From Streptomyces olivoverticillatus (GTDB lineage: Bacteria; Actinomycetota; Actinomycetes; Streptomycetales; Streptomycetaceae), in contig NZ_JACHJH010000004.1 in assembly GCF_014203555.1 (NCBI RefSeq), positions 186,001 to 250,000 of the forward strand: DNA of 64,000 nt. The letters are read 5' to 3'. A program made the position numbers and the translations under genes. The notes below the pieces were generated by a model, which saw nothing but the letters and a program-made list of their open reading frames with translations, made no database searches and was not told where the DNA came from. Positions 39,330 through 49,712 of this stretch are shown here, piece after piece. Within the stretch, counting starts at the first letter, position 1. Each line of letters starts with the position of its first letter.

Positions 39330-40783
39330 ACAAGCCCGTGCGCCGGATCGCGATCTTCTGTGGCCTCCTCGTGCTCGCCCTGATGCTCCGCGACAACTGG
39401 CTGCAGTTCGTCCAGGCCGACGAGCTCAAGACCAACAAGCACAACCACCGCGTCGACATCGCCCGCTACAGCCAGCCGCGCGGCAACATCATCGTGGACG
39501 GCCAGGAGATCACCGGGTCCCAGGAGACCAACGGGATCGACTACAAGTACAAGCGCACCTACAAGGACGGCCCCATGTGGGCGCCCGTCACCGGGTACTC
39601 CTCCCAGCGCTTCGACTCCAACCAGATCGAGAAGCTCGAGGACAAGGTCCTCACGGGCGACGACGACCGGCTGTTCTTCAACCGCACCGTCGACATGATC
39701 ACCGGAAAGGGCAAGAAGGGCGGTGACGTGATCACCACCCTCAACGCCAAGGCGCAGGAGGCCGCCTTCAAGGGCCTGGGCGACAAGCAGGGCGCCGTCG
39801 CGGCCCTGGACCCGCGCACCGGCAAGATCCTGGCCCTCGCCTCCACGCCCTCGTACGACCCCTCGACGATCGCCGGGGCCAACGACGGCGCGGCCTACAC
39901 GGCGCTGACCAAGGACAAGAACCAGCCCATGCTCAACCGGGCGCTGCGGCAGACCTACCCGCCGGGTTCCACCTTCAAGGTCGTCACCGCCTCGGCCGCG
40001 CTCGAGAACGGCCTGTACAAGGACGTCGACTCCAAGACCGACTCCCCGCTGCCGTGGACACTGCCGGACACCGCGGGCGTCGAGCTGAAGAACGAGGGCA
40101 ACCTCCCCTGCAAGGACGCCACGCTGCGCGAGGCGCTGCGGGTCTCCTGCAACACGGTCTTCGGCAAGGTCAGCGCCGACCTGGGCAACAAGAAGATGAT
40201 GGACGAGGCCGCGAAGTTCGGCTTCAACAAGCCCATCGACACGCCCGTGCGCGCCGTGCCGAGCATCTTCCCCAAGGACAACCGCCCGCAGAACGCCATG
40301 GCGGGCATCGGCCAGGCCTCCAACCGCGTCACCCCGCTGCAGATGGCCATGGTCGCCGCCGCGGTCGCCAACAACGGCAAGCTCATGGAGCCGTACATGG
40401 TCGACAAGCTGCGCGCGCCCAACCTGAACGTGATCGAGCACCACACGCCCAAGGAGATGAGCCAGCCGCTCAGCTCCGAGCACGCGCAGATGCTGCAGTC
40501 GATCATGGAGACGGTCGTCGAGAGCGGCACCGGAACCGCCGCGAAGATCGACGGCGTCAAGGTCGGTGGCAAGACCGGTACCGCCCAGCACGGTGTCGAC
40601 AACAGCGGCAACCCCTACGCGTGGTTCATCTCCTACGCCAAGACGGACAACGGCTCGCCCGTCGCCGTCGCGGTCGTGATCGAGGGTGACGACAACACCG
40701 CTCGCGACGACATCGCCGGTGGCAGGCTCGCCGCGCCCATCGCCAAGAGCGTCATGGAGGCGGTACTCAAGACGGAGAAGTGA
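39326..40783 (+). CDS. pbpA: Class B penicillin-binding protein (PbpA-type transpeptidase)
   Basis: The protein has 485 residues. An N-terminal membrane anchor (RIAIFCGLLVLALMLRDNW) is followed by a dimerisation domain and a transpeptidase domain with STFK (S215, K218), SCN (274-276) and KTG (416-418 in GGKTGTAQ). It cross-links peptidoglycan made by the SEDS partner encoded just upstream. GTG overlaps the SEDS stop (GTGA). Confidence 0.95.
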   Translation: MNKPVRRIAIFCGLLVLALMLRDNWLQFVQADELKTNKHNHRVDIARYSQPRGNIIVDGQEITGSQETNGIDYKYKRTYKDGPMWAPVTGYSSQRFDSNQIEKLEDKVLTGDDDRLFFNRTVDMITGKGKKGGDVITTLNAKAQEAAFKGLGDKQGAVAALDPRTGKILALASTPSYDPSTIAGANDGAAYTALTKDKNQPMLNRALRQTYPPGSTFKVVTASAALENGLYKDVDSKTDSPLPWTLPDTAGVELKNEGNLPCKDATLREALRVSCNTVFGKVSADLGNKKMMDEAAKFGFNKPIDTPVRAVPSIFPKDNRPQNAMAGIGQASNRVTPLQMAMVAAAVANNGKLMEPYMVDKLRAPNLNVIEHHTPKEMSQPLSSEHAQMLQSIMETVVESGTGTAAKIDGVKVGGKTGTAQHGVDNSGNPYAWFISYAKTDNGSPVAVAVVIEGDDNTARDDIAGGRLAAPIAKSVMEAVLKTEK

Positions 40784-40946
40784 TCCGGCTCACCTGTCAC
40801 AGCCGAACGCCGCCGCGGTCGGTACCGGTCCTGTATCGGGTGACGGTGGCGCCCCTGAGGCGCCCGGTGCGCCGGGTACGGTATGCCGGACAGCACACTG
40901 CCGGACGTGACGAAGGTGCGGTCAGGGAAACGGAAGGGCTGGAGCT

Positions 40947-42974
<2,028 letters not shown>

Positions 42975-42979
42975 CGGCT

Positions 42980-43031
42980 CATGATGAAGCCCCGGCAACC
43001 TCCCTGCGGAGGGTGCCGGGGCTTCATCATG
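42980..43031. terminator. Large bidirectional terminator hairpin
   Basis: CATGATGAAGCCCCGGCA pairs perfectly with its complement, and an inner CCTCC/GGAGG stem extends it. It lies between convergent pknB (plus) and the sortase gene (minus). Confidence 0.85.
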
Positions 43032-43041
43032 ACGTGAACGG

Positions 43042-43836
43042 CTAGCGGAGCTCCTTGGGCGGGGTGCGCTTGGCGTCGACCTTCTCCGTGCGCTCCAGCT
43101 CGGCCCAGACGATGTAGCGGTAGTCGGAGGTGTAGACGGGCGTGCAGGTCGTCAGGGTCAGATAGCGGCCGGGCACGGTCTTGCCGGATTCCTTGGGGAC
43201 GGCGTCCAGGACATCGACGTTGAAGCGCGAGGTCTCCTTGAGCTCTCCGTAGACCTTGTAGACGTACCAGACGTCGCGCGTCTCGAAGACGACCGGATCA
43301 CCGGTCTCGATCTTGTCGATGTTGTGGAACTTGGCGCCGTGCCCGTCCCGGTGCGCGGCCAGGGTGAAGTTGCCCTGCTTGTCCCAGGGCATCGCGGCCG
43401 GCACGGGGTCGCGGTAGAAGCCGGCCACGCCCTCGTTGAGGACACCGGTGCCGGTGCCGGGCTTGACCAGCACCTCGCCGTTCTTCATGGCCGGCACGTG
43501 CAGGAAGCCGATGCCGTCCTTGGTGTCGAGCGCGCCCGGCCCGGCGGGCTTGGCCCAGTTGTGGCGCACGTGGTTGGCCTGGCGCTTGGCCTCGCGGTCC
43601 GCGAGGACGTTCGTCCACCACAGGGAGTAGACGACGAAAAGCGCCATGATCACGCCCGCTGTGATCAGCAGCTCGCCTATGAAGCTGACGACGGCGGCGA
43701 TCCGGCCGCGCGCGCCGCCCGGCCGCGGGCGGTCCGGCCCCTGCTGCCGCCGTGGCTCGTCGCGGTCCGCTTCCTGCTGCAGCTGTGGCTCGTCGCCGTC
43801 GGTCCGTGCCACCGCGCCTGTACCCCGTCTCTCCAT
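43042..43836 (-). CDS. srtE: Class E sortase
   Basis: The protein has 264 residues. A charged cytoplasmic N-terminus (about 1-44) and one helix (about 46-72) are followed by the sortase domain, with the catalytic triad H162 (LAAHRDGHG), C231 (YLTLTTCTP) and R240 (YRYIVW). Class E enzymes of actinobacteria attach LAxTG proteins, such as chaplins, to the wall. It stands next to pknB, 4 bp from a second sortase gene with the same layout, so the pair is probably cotranscribed with it. Confidence 0.93.
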   Translation of the reverse strand: MERRGTGAVARTDGDEPQLQQEADRDEPRRQQGPDRPRPGGARGRIAAVVSFIGELLITAGVIMALFVVYSLWWTNVLADREAKRQANHVRHNWAKPAGPGALDTKDGIGFLHVPAMKNGEVLVKPGTGTGVLNEGVAGFYRDPVPAAMPWDKQGNFTLAAHRDGHGAKFHNIDKIETGDPVVFETRDVWYVYKVYGELKETSRFNVDVLDAVPKESGKTVPGRYLTLTTCTPVYTSDYRYIVWAELERTEKVDAKRTPPKELR

Positions 43837-43840
43837 TGCC

Positions 43841-44722
43841 TCACTCGACGAGCGCGTCCGGCTTTCCCTTGGACCGGGGCCGCTCGTCGACCATCTTGCC
43901 CCACACGATCATGCGGTACGTACTGGTGAACTCCGGGGTGCAGGTGGTCAGCGTGATGTACCGCCCGGGCCCCTTGAAGCCGGAGCCGACCGGAACAGGG
44001 TCGATGACCCGCACGTTTGCCGGGGACGTCTGATCCAGACGGCTCGTCATCTCATACGTGTAGAAGGTGCTCTTGGTTTCCACCACGATCTTGTCGCCGG
44101 GTTGCAGCCGGTTGACGTAGCGGAACGGTTCGCCGTGGGTGTTGCGGTGCCCGGCGAGCGCGAAGTTTCCCTGCTGGTCCCAGGGCATCACGGCCTTGAG
44201 GCCGCTCTCGTCGTAGTGCCCGACCATGCCGCGGTCGAGCACCTTGTGCTTGTCGGTGCCCTGGGCGATGGGGGCCTTCACGTCCAGCTTGGGGATGTAG
44301 AGGATGGCGAAGCCCTGGCCCGGCGAGAAGGCGCCCGCGTCCCGGTCGGGGCCGTCGCCCTTGTCCCAGCTGTTCTGCAGGCTGTGGGCGGTCCCGCCCG
44401 CCTGCTGGTGGGCGATGATGTTCGTCCACCACAGCTGGTAGGCGACGAAGAGCAGCATCACCACGCCGAGGGTGATGAAGAGCTCGCCCACCAGGCGGCT
44501 CACGATCACACCGGGGCTGTCCCGGCGGGCGCGCGCGGCGCGCTGCGCCGCCTTGCGCCGCTCCGCACGCCCCCCGGTGACCGGGGGCGGCGCGGGTTCG
44601 ATCCGGCGCAGCGTCATGGTCGCGTCGTCCTCCGGCGGCAGCGGCTGCGAGACGACGGGCGTCGCGCGGCCCTGCGGCCCGGAGGTCAACCACGGGTCCT
44701 GCTCGGGCCGGAGCGTGGTCAC
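43841..44722 (-). CDS. srtE: Class E sortase
   Basis: The protein has 293 residues. A longer cytoplasmic N-terminus (about 1-75, Arg/Ala-rich) and a helix (about 80-103) lead to the sortase domain with H192 (LAGHRNTHG), C261 (YITLTTCTP) and R270. GTG overlaps the stop of the amidotransferase gene by 4 bases. The position beside pknB corresponds to the srtE1/srtE2 pair of Streptomyces, but assigning E1 or E2 rests only on gene order. Confidence 0.93.
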   Translation of the reverse strand: MTTLRPEQDPWLTSGPQGRATPVVSQPLPPEDDATMTLRRIEPAPPPVTGGRAERRKAAQRAARARRDSPGVIVSRLVGELFITLGVVMLLFVAYQLWWTNIIAHQQAGGTAHSLQNSWDKGDGPDRDAGAFSPGQGFAILYIPKLDVKAPIAQGTDKHKVLDRGMVGHYDESGLKAVMPWDQQGNFALAGHRNTHGEPFRYVNRLQPGDKIVVETKSTFYTYEMTSRLDQTSPANVRVIDPVPVGSGFKGPGRYITLTTCTPEFTSTYRMIVWGKMVDERPRSKGKPDALVE

Positions 44723-45357
44723 GCCCCGGCCTTGCCCACCACCGGGGCGAGCCCGGCCGACCGTTCCACCGCCCCGGCGTCACCGCAGGCCACCAGCCAG
44801 TTCGCGAGCATCCGGTGCCCCCACTCGGTGAGCACGGACTCGGGGTGGAACTGCACGCCCTCCACCGGCAGGTCGCGGTGGCGCAGGCCCATGGCGATGC
44901 CCGTGTCGGTCCAGGCGGTGATCTCCAGCTCGTCCGGCCAGCTCTCCCGCTCGACGGCGAGGGAGTGGTAGCGGGTGGCGGTGAAGGGCGAGGGCAGGCC
45001 GTGGAAGACGCCCTTGCCCTCGTGCGTCACCGGCGAGGTCTTGCCGTGCAGCAGCTCGGGCGCGCGCCCGACGACTCCTCCGTAGGCGACGGCCATCGAC
45101 TGCATGCCCAGGCACACCCCGAAGACCGGCACCCCGGTGTTGGCGCAGTGCCGCACCATGTCGATGCAGACGCCCGCCTGTTCGGGTGCTCCGGGGCCGG
45201 GCGAGAGCAGCACCCCGTCGAAGCCGTCCTGGGCGTGGCCGGGCTCCACCTCGTCGTTGCGCCGCACTTCGCACTCGGCGCCGAGCTGGTAGAGGTACTG
45301 GACGAGGTTGAAGACGAAGCTGTCGTAGTTGTCCACGACGAGGATGCGCGCGCTCAC
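44719..45357 (-). CDS. Anthranilate/aminodeoxychorismate synthase glutamine amidotransferase subunit
   Basis: The 212-residue class I amidotransferase has VVDNYDSFVFNL, SPGPGAPEQAG, the nucleophile cysteine in GVCLGMQSMA and the His/Glu pair in FHPESVLTEWG. It supplies ammonia from glutamine for chorismate amination (TrpG/PabA type). The partner synthase is not nearby. GTG start, with 4-base overlaps at both ends: with a small membrane-protein gene upstream and with the sortase gene downstream. The linkage to sortases looks accidental but is conserved. Confidence 0.92.
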   Translation of the reverse strand: MSARILVVDNYDSFVFNLVQYLYQLGAECEVRRNDEVEPGHAQDGFDGVLLSPGPGAPEQAGVCIDMVRHCANTGVPVFGVCLGMQSMAVAYGGVVGRAPELLHGKTSPVTHEGKGVFHGLPSPFTATRYHSLAVERESWPDELEITAWTDTGIAMGLRHRDLPVEGVQFHPESVLTEWGHRMLANWLVACGDAGAVERSAGLAPVVGKAGA

Positions 45358-45548
45358 GAGGCAACCGCCGTTCCGCCGGTGACCGGCATGCCGTTGTCGA
45401 CCGTCACGTCGTTGAACGGCAGCAGCGGCTCCGCCCAGGGGAAGACGTACTGGAAGAGGACGTAGACGATCGCCAGCACGAGGATCAGGGAGATCAGCGC
45501 CTTCATCCACGCGTTGCCCGGCAGATGACGCCAGATCCAGACGTACAT
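45354..45548 (-). CDS. Small single-helix membrane protein of unknown function
   Basis: The 64-residue protein is mostly one hydrophobic stretch (ALISLILVLAIVYVLFQYVF) with a short outside tail (PFNDVTVDNGMPVTGGTAVAS). Coding is supported by its 4-base overlap with the amidotransferase GTG and by high third-position G/C. I recognise no family name. Its place between sortase genes hints at an envelope role. Confidence 0.75.
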   Translation of the reverse strand: MYVWIWRHLPGNAWMKALISLILVLAIVYVLFQYVFPWAEPLLPFNDVTVDNGMPVTGGTAVAS

Positions 45549-45619
45549 GCTCTACCCACTCGCCGATGGTTTGGTCGTTTGCAGCACCAGAGTAAGGGGC
45601 GGCACCCGGTGCCGGAGGG

Positions 45620-46423
45620 TCAGCCGAGCAAAGCCTTCGGCTTGCCCTCGGCGGCCGGACGGGTGGTTTCGAGGTGCGCCCAGACGATCAGCCGGTGGCT
45701 GTGGCCCCACTCCGGATCGCAGGTCGTCAGCGTCAGATAGCGGCCCGGTTCGCGGTATCCGGAGGCGGCGGGCACCGGGTCGATGACACCGGTGTCGCCG
45801 GGGAGGGTGCGGTACGGGCGGGTGTCGACGCGGTAGGTGAACCAGGTGGTGCCGTCGGTCAGCACCACCGCGTCGCCGGGCCGCAGTTCGTCCAGGTCCT
45901 TGAACGGGTCGCCGTACGTGCGGCGGTGCCCGGCGACGGCGAAGTTGCCCGTGCCGCCCAGCTCGGCGGTGCGCGCATAGTGGCCGAGGCCCTTCTTGAG
46001 GAGCTCGGTGCCGGTGCCCTGGAGGACGGGTTTGGCCCAGCCTTCGCCGAAGCGGGGGACGTACATCACGGCGAAGGGCGCGCCGGAGCGGTAGTCGGCC
46101 GGGGGCGGGGCGGAGGAGCGGGCGCCGGGAGGTGTCGTCGCCCCTGGCGTCCGTCCGGCGCGGGGGGCCGGGCCGTTCCCGGCGCTGCCGGCCGCGGCCG
46201 TTGCGTCCGCGGGCGGGCCGGGCGCGTCGGTGCCGGTGCCGGTGCCGCCCGGGGTCACCGGGCCGGTGGCCCACTGGTCCTGGAGGCGGCCTATCTCGCC
46301 CTCCATGGCGCTGTCCGCCCGGACTCCGGTCCAGTACAGGACGTACACCACGAACAGGACGGTCAACGTACCGACGGTCAGGCACAGTTCGCTGAGCGTA
46401 CGGACGACGAGTCGTAACCCCAT
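45620..46423 (-). CDS. Class E sortase, third copy, with long extracellular linker
   Basis: The protein has 267 residues. It starts almost directly with the membrane helix (LCLTVGTLTVLFVVYVLYW). A Pro/Gly/Ala-rich linker (about 50-112) precedes the sortase domain with H166 (VAGHRRTYG), C235 (LTLTTCDPEWG) and R244. Compared with the other two it lacks the cytoplasmic tail and has the longer outer linker, and its TTCDP replaces TTCTP. It might serve a different substrate set. It follows a DUF881 gene on the same strand. Confidence 0.9.
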   Translation of the reverse strand: MGLRLVVRTLSELCLTVGTLTVLFVVYVLYWTGVRADSAMEGEIGRLQDQWATGPVTPGGTGTGTDAPGPPADATAAAGSAGNGPAPRAGRTPGATTPPGARSSAPPPADYRSGAPFAVMYVPRFGEGWAKPVLQGTGTELLKKGLGHYARTAELGGTGNFAVAGHRRTYGDPFKDLDELRPGDAVVLTDGTTWFTYRVDTRPYRTLPGDTGVIDPVPAASGYREPGRYLTLTTCDPEWGHSHRLIVWAHLETTRPAAEGKPKALLG

Positions 46424-46442
46424 CGGCCGGCTCCCTCCCGGG

Positions 46443-47207
46443 TCACCCCACGGGCTTGGCGTAGTGGAGATCCACTGTGCCCGAGTAGCCGGGAAGAGTC
46501 ACCGCGTCGTGCTGGTCGACTTTCCAGCCGAGCCCGTACGCGGCCACGTACTGGAGGTAGTTCTGGATGGCGGGCGAGCTGTCCAGCGCCTTGCGCAGGG
46601 CGCCGCGGTCGCCGACGGCGGTCACCTTGTAGGGCGGGGAGTAGACGCGGCCCTGAAGGATGAGGGTGTTGCCGACGCAGCGGACGGCGCTGGTGGAGAT
46701 CAGCCGCTGGTCCATGACCTCGATGCCCTTGGCGCCGCCCCGCCACAGGGCGTTGACGACGGCCTGCAGGTCCTGTTGGTGGATGACGAGGTCGTTGGGC
46801 TGGGGCTGGGGGACGCCGGGGATCTTGGCGGTGGCGTTGGGCGGCGCGTCGGTGAGGGTGACGGTCATCCCGGGGCCGGTGAGCTTCTGAGTGCCGGCGG
46901 CGGTCTCCAGGGCGTTGAGCTTGCGGTCCTGGGCCGCGGTGTTGCCGTTGTCGCGGCGGGCGAGGGCGTCGACCTCGGCGCGGGCCGCGGCGGCGCTGTC
47001 CTCGAGCTCGCCGTTCTTGTGGCTGCGCTCCTGGATGAGGTCCGACAATCGCAGCATCGAGGAGTCGGTGCGGATGTTGGTGCCCTGGGCCGTGTTGAAG
47101 CTCGTCCAGAAGATGAGCCCGGCCAGTGCGAAGACCCCGCCGGTCAGCAGGCGCACGGGCTTGAAGCGCCGGACAGGTGAGCTGGTGGAGTCCGCAGAAT
47201 TGCTCAA
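46443..47207 (-). CDS. DUF881 family membrane protein
   Basis: The protein has 254 residues. One N-terminal helix (LLTGGVFALAGLIFWTSF) is followed by a coiled-coil stretch (SDLIQERSHKNGELEDSAAAA) and the DUF881 core with GPGMTVTLTDAP, LVIHQQDLQAVVNALWRGGAKGIEVMDQRL and LQYVAAYGLGWKV. The family sits in division gene neighbourhoods of Gram-positive bacteria; the function is unknown. The start codon is TTG, chosen because AAGGG lies 6 bases before it and no ATG or GTG fits. It is divergent from crgA. Confidence 0.9.
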   Translation of the reverse strand: MSNSADSTSSPVRRFKPVRLLTGGVFALAGLIFWTSFNTAQGTNIRTDSSMLRLSDLIQERSHKNGELEDSAAAARAEVDALARRDNGNTAAQDRKLNALETAAGTQKLTGPGMTVTLTDAPPNATAKIPGVPQPQPNDLVIHQQDLQAVVNALWRGGAKGIEVMDQRLISTSAVRCVGNTLILQGRVYSPPYKVTAVGDRGALRKALDSSPAIQNYLQYVAAYGLGWKVDQHDAVTLPGYSGTVDLHYAKPVG

Positions 47208-47324
47208 CGTACCCTTATCCTCTCCGACGCCGCGGAAGCACTACGCTAACGGACGCCCGGGCCGATCAGCCCACCTTGTAACCCAGCGCGGTCACGCAGC
47301 GCATCGACAGGAGAGAGTTCCCTC

Positions 47325-47579
47325 GTGCCGAAGTCACGGATCCGCAAGAAAGACGACTTCACGCCGCCGCCGGTGAAGCAGCAGAACATCAAGCTGACCA
47401 CCGGCCGTCGCTGGGTGGCGCCGTTGATGCTGGCGATGTTCCTGATCGGCCTGGCCTGGATCGTCGTCTTCTATGTGACGAGCGGCGACATGCCCGTCCA
47501 GGCGCTGCACAACTGGAACATCGTGGTCGGCTTCGGCTTCATCGCCGCTGGCTTCGTCGTGTCCACGCAGTGGAAGTAG
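47325..47579 (+). CDS. crgA: Cell division protein CrgA
   Basis: The 84-residue membrane protein has an N-terminal basic stretch ([15 protein letters not shown]) and two helices ([22 protein letters not shown] and [16 protein letters not shown]) with the conserved [12 protein letters not shown] between them. CrgA binds FtsZ-ring and PBP partners and restrains septation in aerial hyphae. GTG start with GGAGAGAG. The downstream intergenic region is rich in DnaA boxes. Confidence 0.96.
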   Translation: MPKSRIRKKDDFTPPPVKQQNIKLTTGRRWVAPLMLAMFLIGLAWIVVFYVTSGDMPVQALHNWNIVVGFGFIAAGFVVSTQWK

Positions 47580-47618
47580 CCTCGGCACACCAAGCCTTCC
47601 CCTAAGCCTTTCGGCGAG

Positions 47619-47827
47619 TTATCCACACCCTCGTCCACAGTGGGGAAAACTCAGACGATCTGTGGATAACTTCCGGGACGTTGACGCCGGTGTGACCGGG
47701 CGCACGTGCTGTGCTCCCCTGGCCACACCGGTGTCTTCCAGCGCAAACGCAGCTCAGAGGCGTCGCGGAGGCGGGGAACGGACGTTCCCGCACACCGTGC
47801 ACAAGATTCCGCACTCGCTGTGGACAA
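47619..47827. promoter_or_regulatory. Cluster of DnaA boxes between crgA and the rhomboid gene
   Basis: The 303-bp gap holds four strong boxes: TTATCCACA (47619-47627), TCGTCCACA (47631-47639), TGTGGATAA (47661-47669) and TGTGGACAA (47819-47827). Three of them lie within 51 bp. No gene was found in this gap. Such non-origin clusters could titrate DnaA or allow it to control the flanking genes. Confidence 0.7.
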
Positions 47828-47882
47828 CGTGTGCATCCACCGATGTGGGTGACGTAACCCGAACGGCTCCCCGCAGCTCCGC

Positions 47883-48740
47883 TCAGGCGAGCTGGAGGGT
47901 CCGTACGCACACCACCACGACGATCGCCAGCGCCGCCGCCGCGCAGGTGAGGCCCTGCACCAGCGCGCGCTTGTCCCGAGGGGCGTGCACCATGCCATAC
48001 GCCACCGCCGTGCCCACCACGAGCCCGCCGACGTGTGCTTCCCGGGCGATGTTGTGCCACGTGAAGGTGAAGATCAGGTTGAGCACGAGCAGCGCGATCA
48101 CCGGGCGCATGTCGTACCTCATCCGCCGCAGCAGCACGGCGGTGGCACCCAGCAGGCCGAAGATCGCGCCCGAGGCACCCAGTGAGGGCTGGTTCGGCTC
48201 GGCGATCAGATAGGTCAGCGCGCTGCCGCCCAGTCCGGACAGCAGATAGAGGGCCAGATAGCGGGCGCGGCCCAGCGCGGCCTCCAGGGGCGGGCCCAGG
48301 AACCAGAGCGAGATCATGTTGAAGGCGATGTGCTCCGGTGCCTGGTGCAGGAAGACGGCCGTCAGCAGCCGGTACCACTGGCCGTCGGCGACGCCCTCCA
48401 CCGGGCCGCCGTAAAAGCGCGCCTGTCCCAGCATCTCCAGGGAGTCCAGCAGGCCGTCCCCGACGGTCATCACCGCGATCCACAGGGCGACGTTGAGCCC
48501 GATCAGGATCTTGGTCACCAGGCGCGGATCGTCGGTGTGCACGCTCCCCGCGACGGTGCGCGGCGCGGAGGCGGCGGGGCCGTGCCCCGTGCCGGAACCA
48601 CTGCCCACACACTCCGGGCACTGGAAGCCGACGGAGGCGCTGACCATGCACTGCGGGCAGATCGGACGCTCGCAGCGGGTGCAGCGGATGCCGGTCTCCC
48701 GGTCCGGATGGCGGTAACAGCGGTCGGCCTGGTCGCTCAT
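47883..48740 (-). CDS. Rhomboid-family intramembrane serine protease with zinc-ribbon N-terminus
   Basis: The protein has 285 residues. The N-terminal zinc motif (CYRHPDRETGIRCTRCERPIC and CPEC) is of the B-box type. Six to seven helices follow, with the catalytic serine in GASGAIFG (S190), the catalytic histidine in AHVGGLV (H236) and the L1-loop WYRLLTAVFLH. It cleaves membrane proteins within the bilayer; the substrate is unknown. The ATG at 48740 follows AGGGGAGAG. An upstream open stretch is not needed. Confidence 0.92.
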   Translation of the reverse strand: MSDQADRCYRHPDRETGIRCTRCERPICPQCMVSASVGFQCPECVGSGSGTGHGPAASAPRTVAGSVHTDDPRLVTKILIGLNVALWIAVMTVGDGLLDSLEMLGQARFYGGPVEGVADGQWYRLLTAVFLHQAPEHIAFNMISLWFLGPPLEAALGRARYLALYLLSGLGGSALTYLIAEPNQPSLGASGAIFGLLGATAVLLRRMRYDMRPVIALLVLNLIFTFTWHNIAREAHVGGLVVGTAVAYGMVHAPRDKRALVQGLTCAAAALAIVVVVCVRTLQLA

Positions 48741-48881
48741 GCTCTCCCCTTGCCCCTGTCGCGGGCGCTGCTCGGTGCGCGGCAGCGGTGCCCTGCCCGG
48801 CAGCACGCCGCCCCGCCCGTCATACGGACGGACGGGGCGCCAGGTTCCCCCGGGACGTCGTGACAGCCGCGCGGCCCGGCG

Positions 48882-49409
48882 TCAGCGGGTCTCGACGACG
48901 ACGGACTCGATGACCACGTCCTGGACGGGGCGGTCGGTGCGCGGGTTGGTCTGGGCGCTGGCAATGGCGTCCACGACCTTCTTGCTCGCGTCGCTCGCGA
49001 CCTCGCCGAAGATGGTGTGCTTGCCGGTCAGCCAGGCGGTGGGGGACACGGTGATGAAGAACTGCGAGCCGTTGGTGCCCGGGCCGGCGTTGGCCATGGC
49101 CAGCAGGTAGGGCTTGGTGAAGGCGAGCTCCGGGTGGAACTCGTCGGCGAACTGGTAACCGGGGCCGCCCGTGCCGTTGCCCAGCGGGTCGCCGCCCTGG
49201 ATCATGAAGCCCTCGATGACGCGGTGGAAGACCGTGCCGTCGTAGAGCTTGTCCGTGGTCTTCGCGCCCGTCGAGGGGTTGACCCACTCGCGCTCGCCCT
49301 TGGCGAGCTCGACGAAGTTCTTGACCGTCTTGGGGGCGTGGTGCGGCAGGAGCCGAATCTCGATGTCGCCCTGGTTGGTCTTGAGGGTGGCGAAAAGCTG
49401 CTCGGCCAC
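48882..49409 (-). CDS. ppiA: Peptidyl-prolyl cis-trans isomerase (cyclophilin)
   Basis: The 175-residue cytosolic cyclophilin has FHRVIEGFMIQGGDPLGNGTGGPGY (the Arg/Phe/Met catalytic segment), ANAGPGTNGSQFFITV and HTIFGEV. GTG at 49409 has GGAAGG 7 bases upstream. An ATG eight codons earlier is possible but lies in that ribosome site. Unlike secreted PpiB forms, it has no signal peptide. Confidence 0.92.
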   Translation of the reverse strand: MAEQLFATLKTNQGDIEIRLLPHHAPKTVKNFVELAKGEREWVNPSTGAKTTDKLYDGTVFHRVIEGFMIQGGDPLGNGTGGPGYQFADEFHPELAFTKPYLLAMANAGPGTNGSQFFITVSPTAWLTGKHTIFGEVASDASKKVVDAIASAQTNPRTDRPVQDVVIESVVVETR

Positions 49410-49712
49410 GGATCTACCTTCCATAGTCTTCACTGACGGCTACCGATCCTCGCACGACGGGTATCCGGCGGGAGCCATCAAAGCCCGGCGCGCGGCGGCG
49501 AACCGTGGCATTGTCGACCGGAGCTCCCCTTACGGCGTTCTCCCGGGGGAACGCGTTCTCCGGAAGGCGCTGCACGTGTCGTGGCTCCGCCAGGGGGCGG
49601 CTCCCCCGGCACCCGGATGCCCGCTCGCACATGCCGGTCCGCCCATCGGCAGGCATGATTTTCCACTGGGTGGAAAGGCGACAAACCATACGCCACCGAG
49701 GAGGAGGTTCAC
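49410..49712. other. Intergenic region between ppiA and the DUF5324 gene, with an inverted repeat
   Basis: This 303-bp gap has no supportable gene. It holds TTTCCAC-TGG-GTGGAAA (49660-49676), a perfect 7-bp dyad about 40 bp before the DUF5324 start, and presumably the two divergent promoters. The repeat could be an operator for the DUF5324 gene. Confidence 0.4.
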
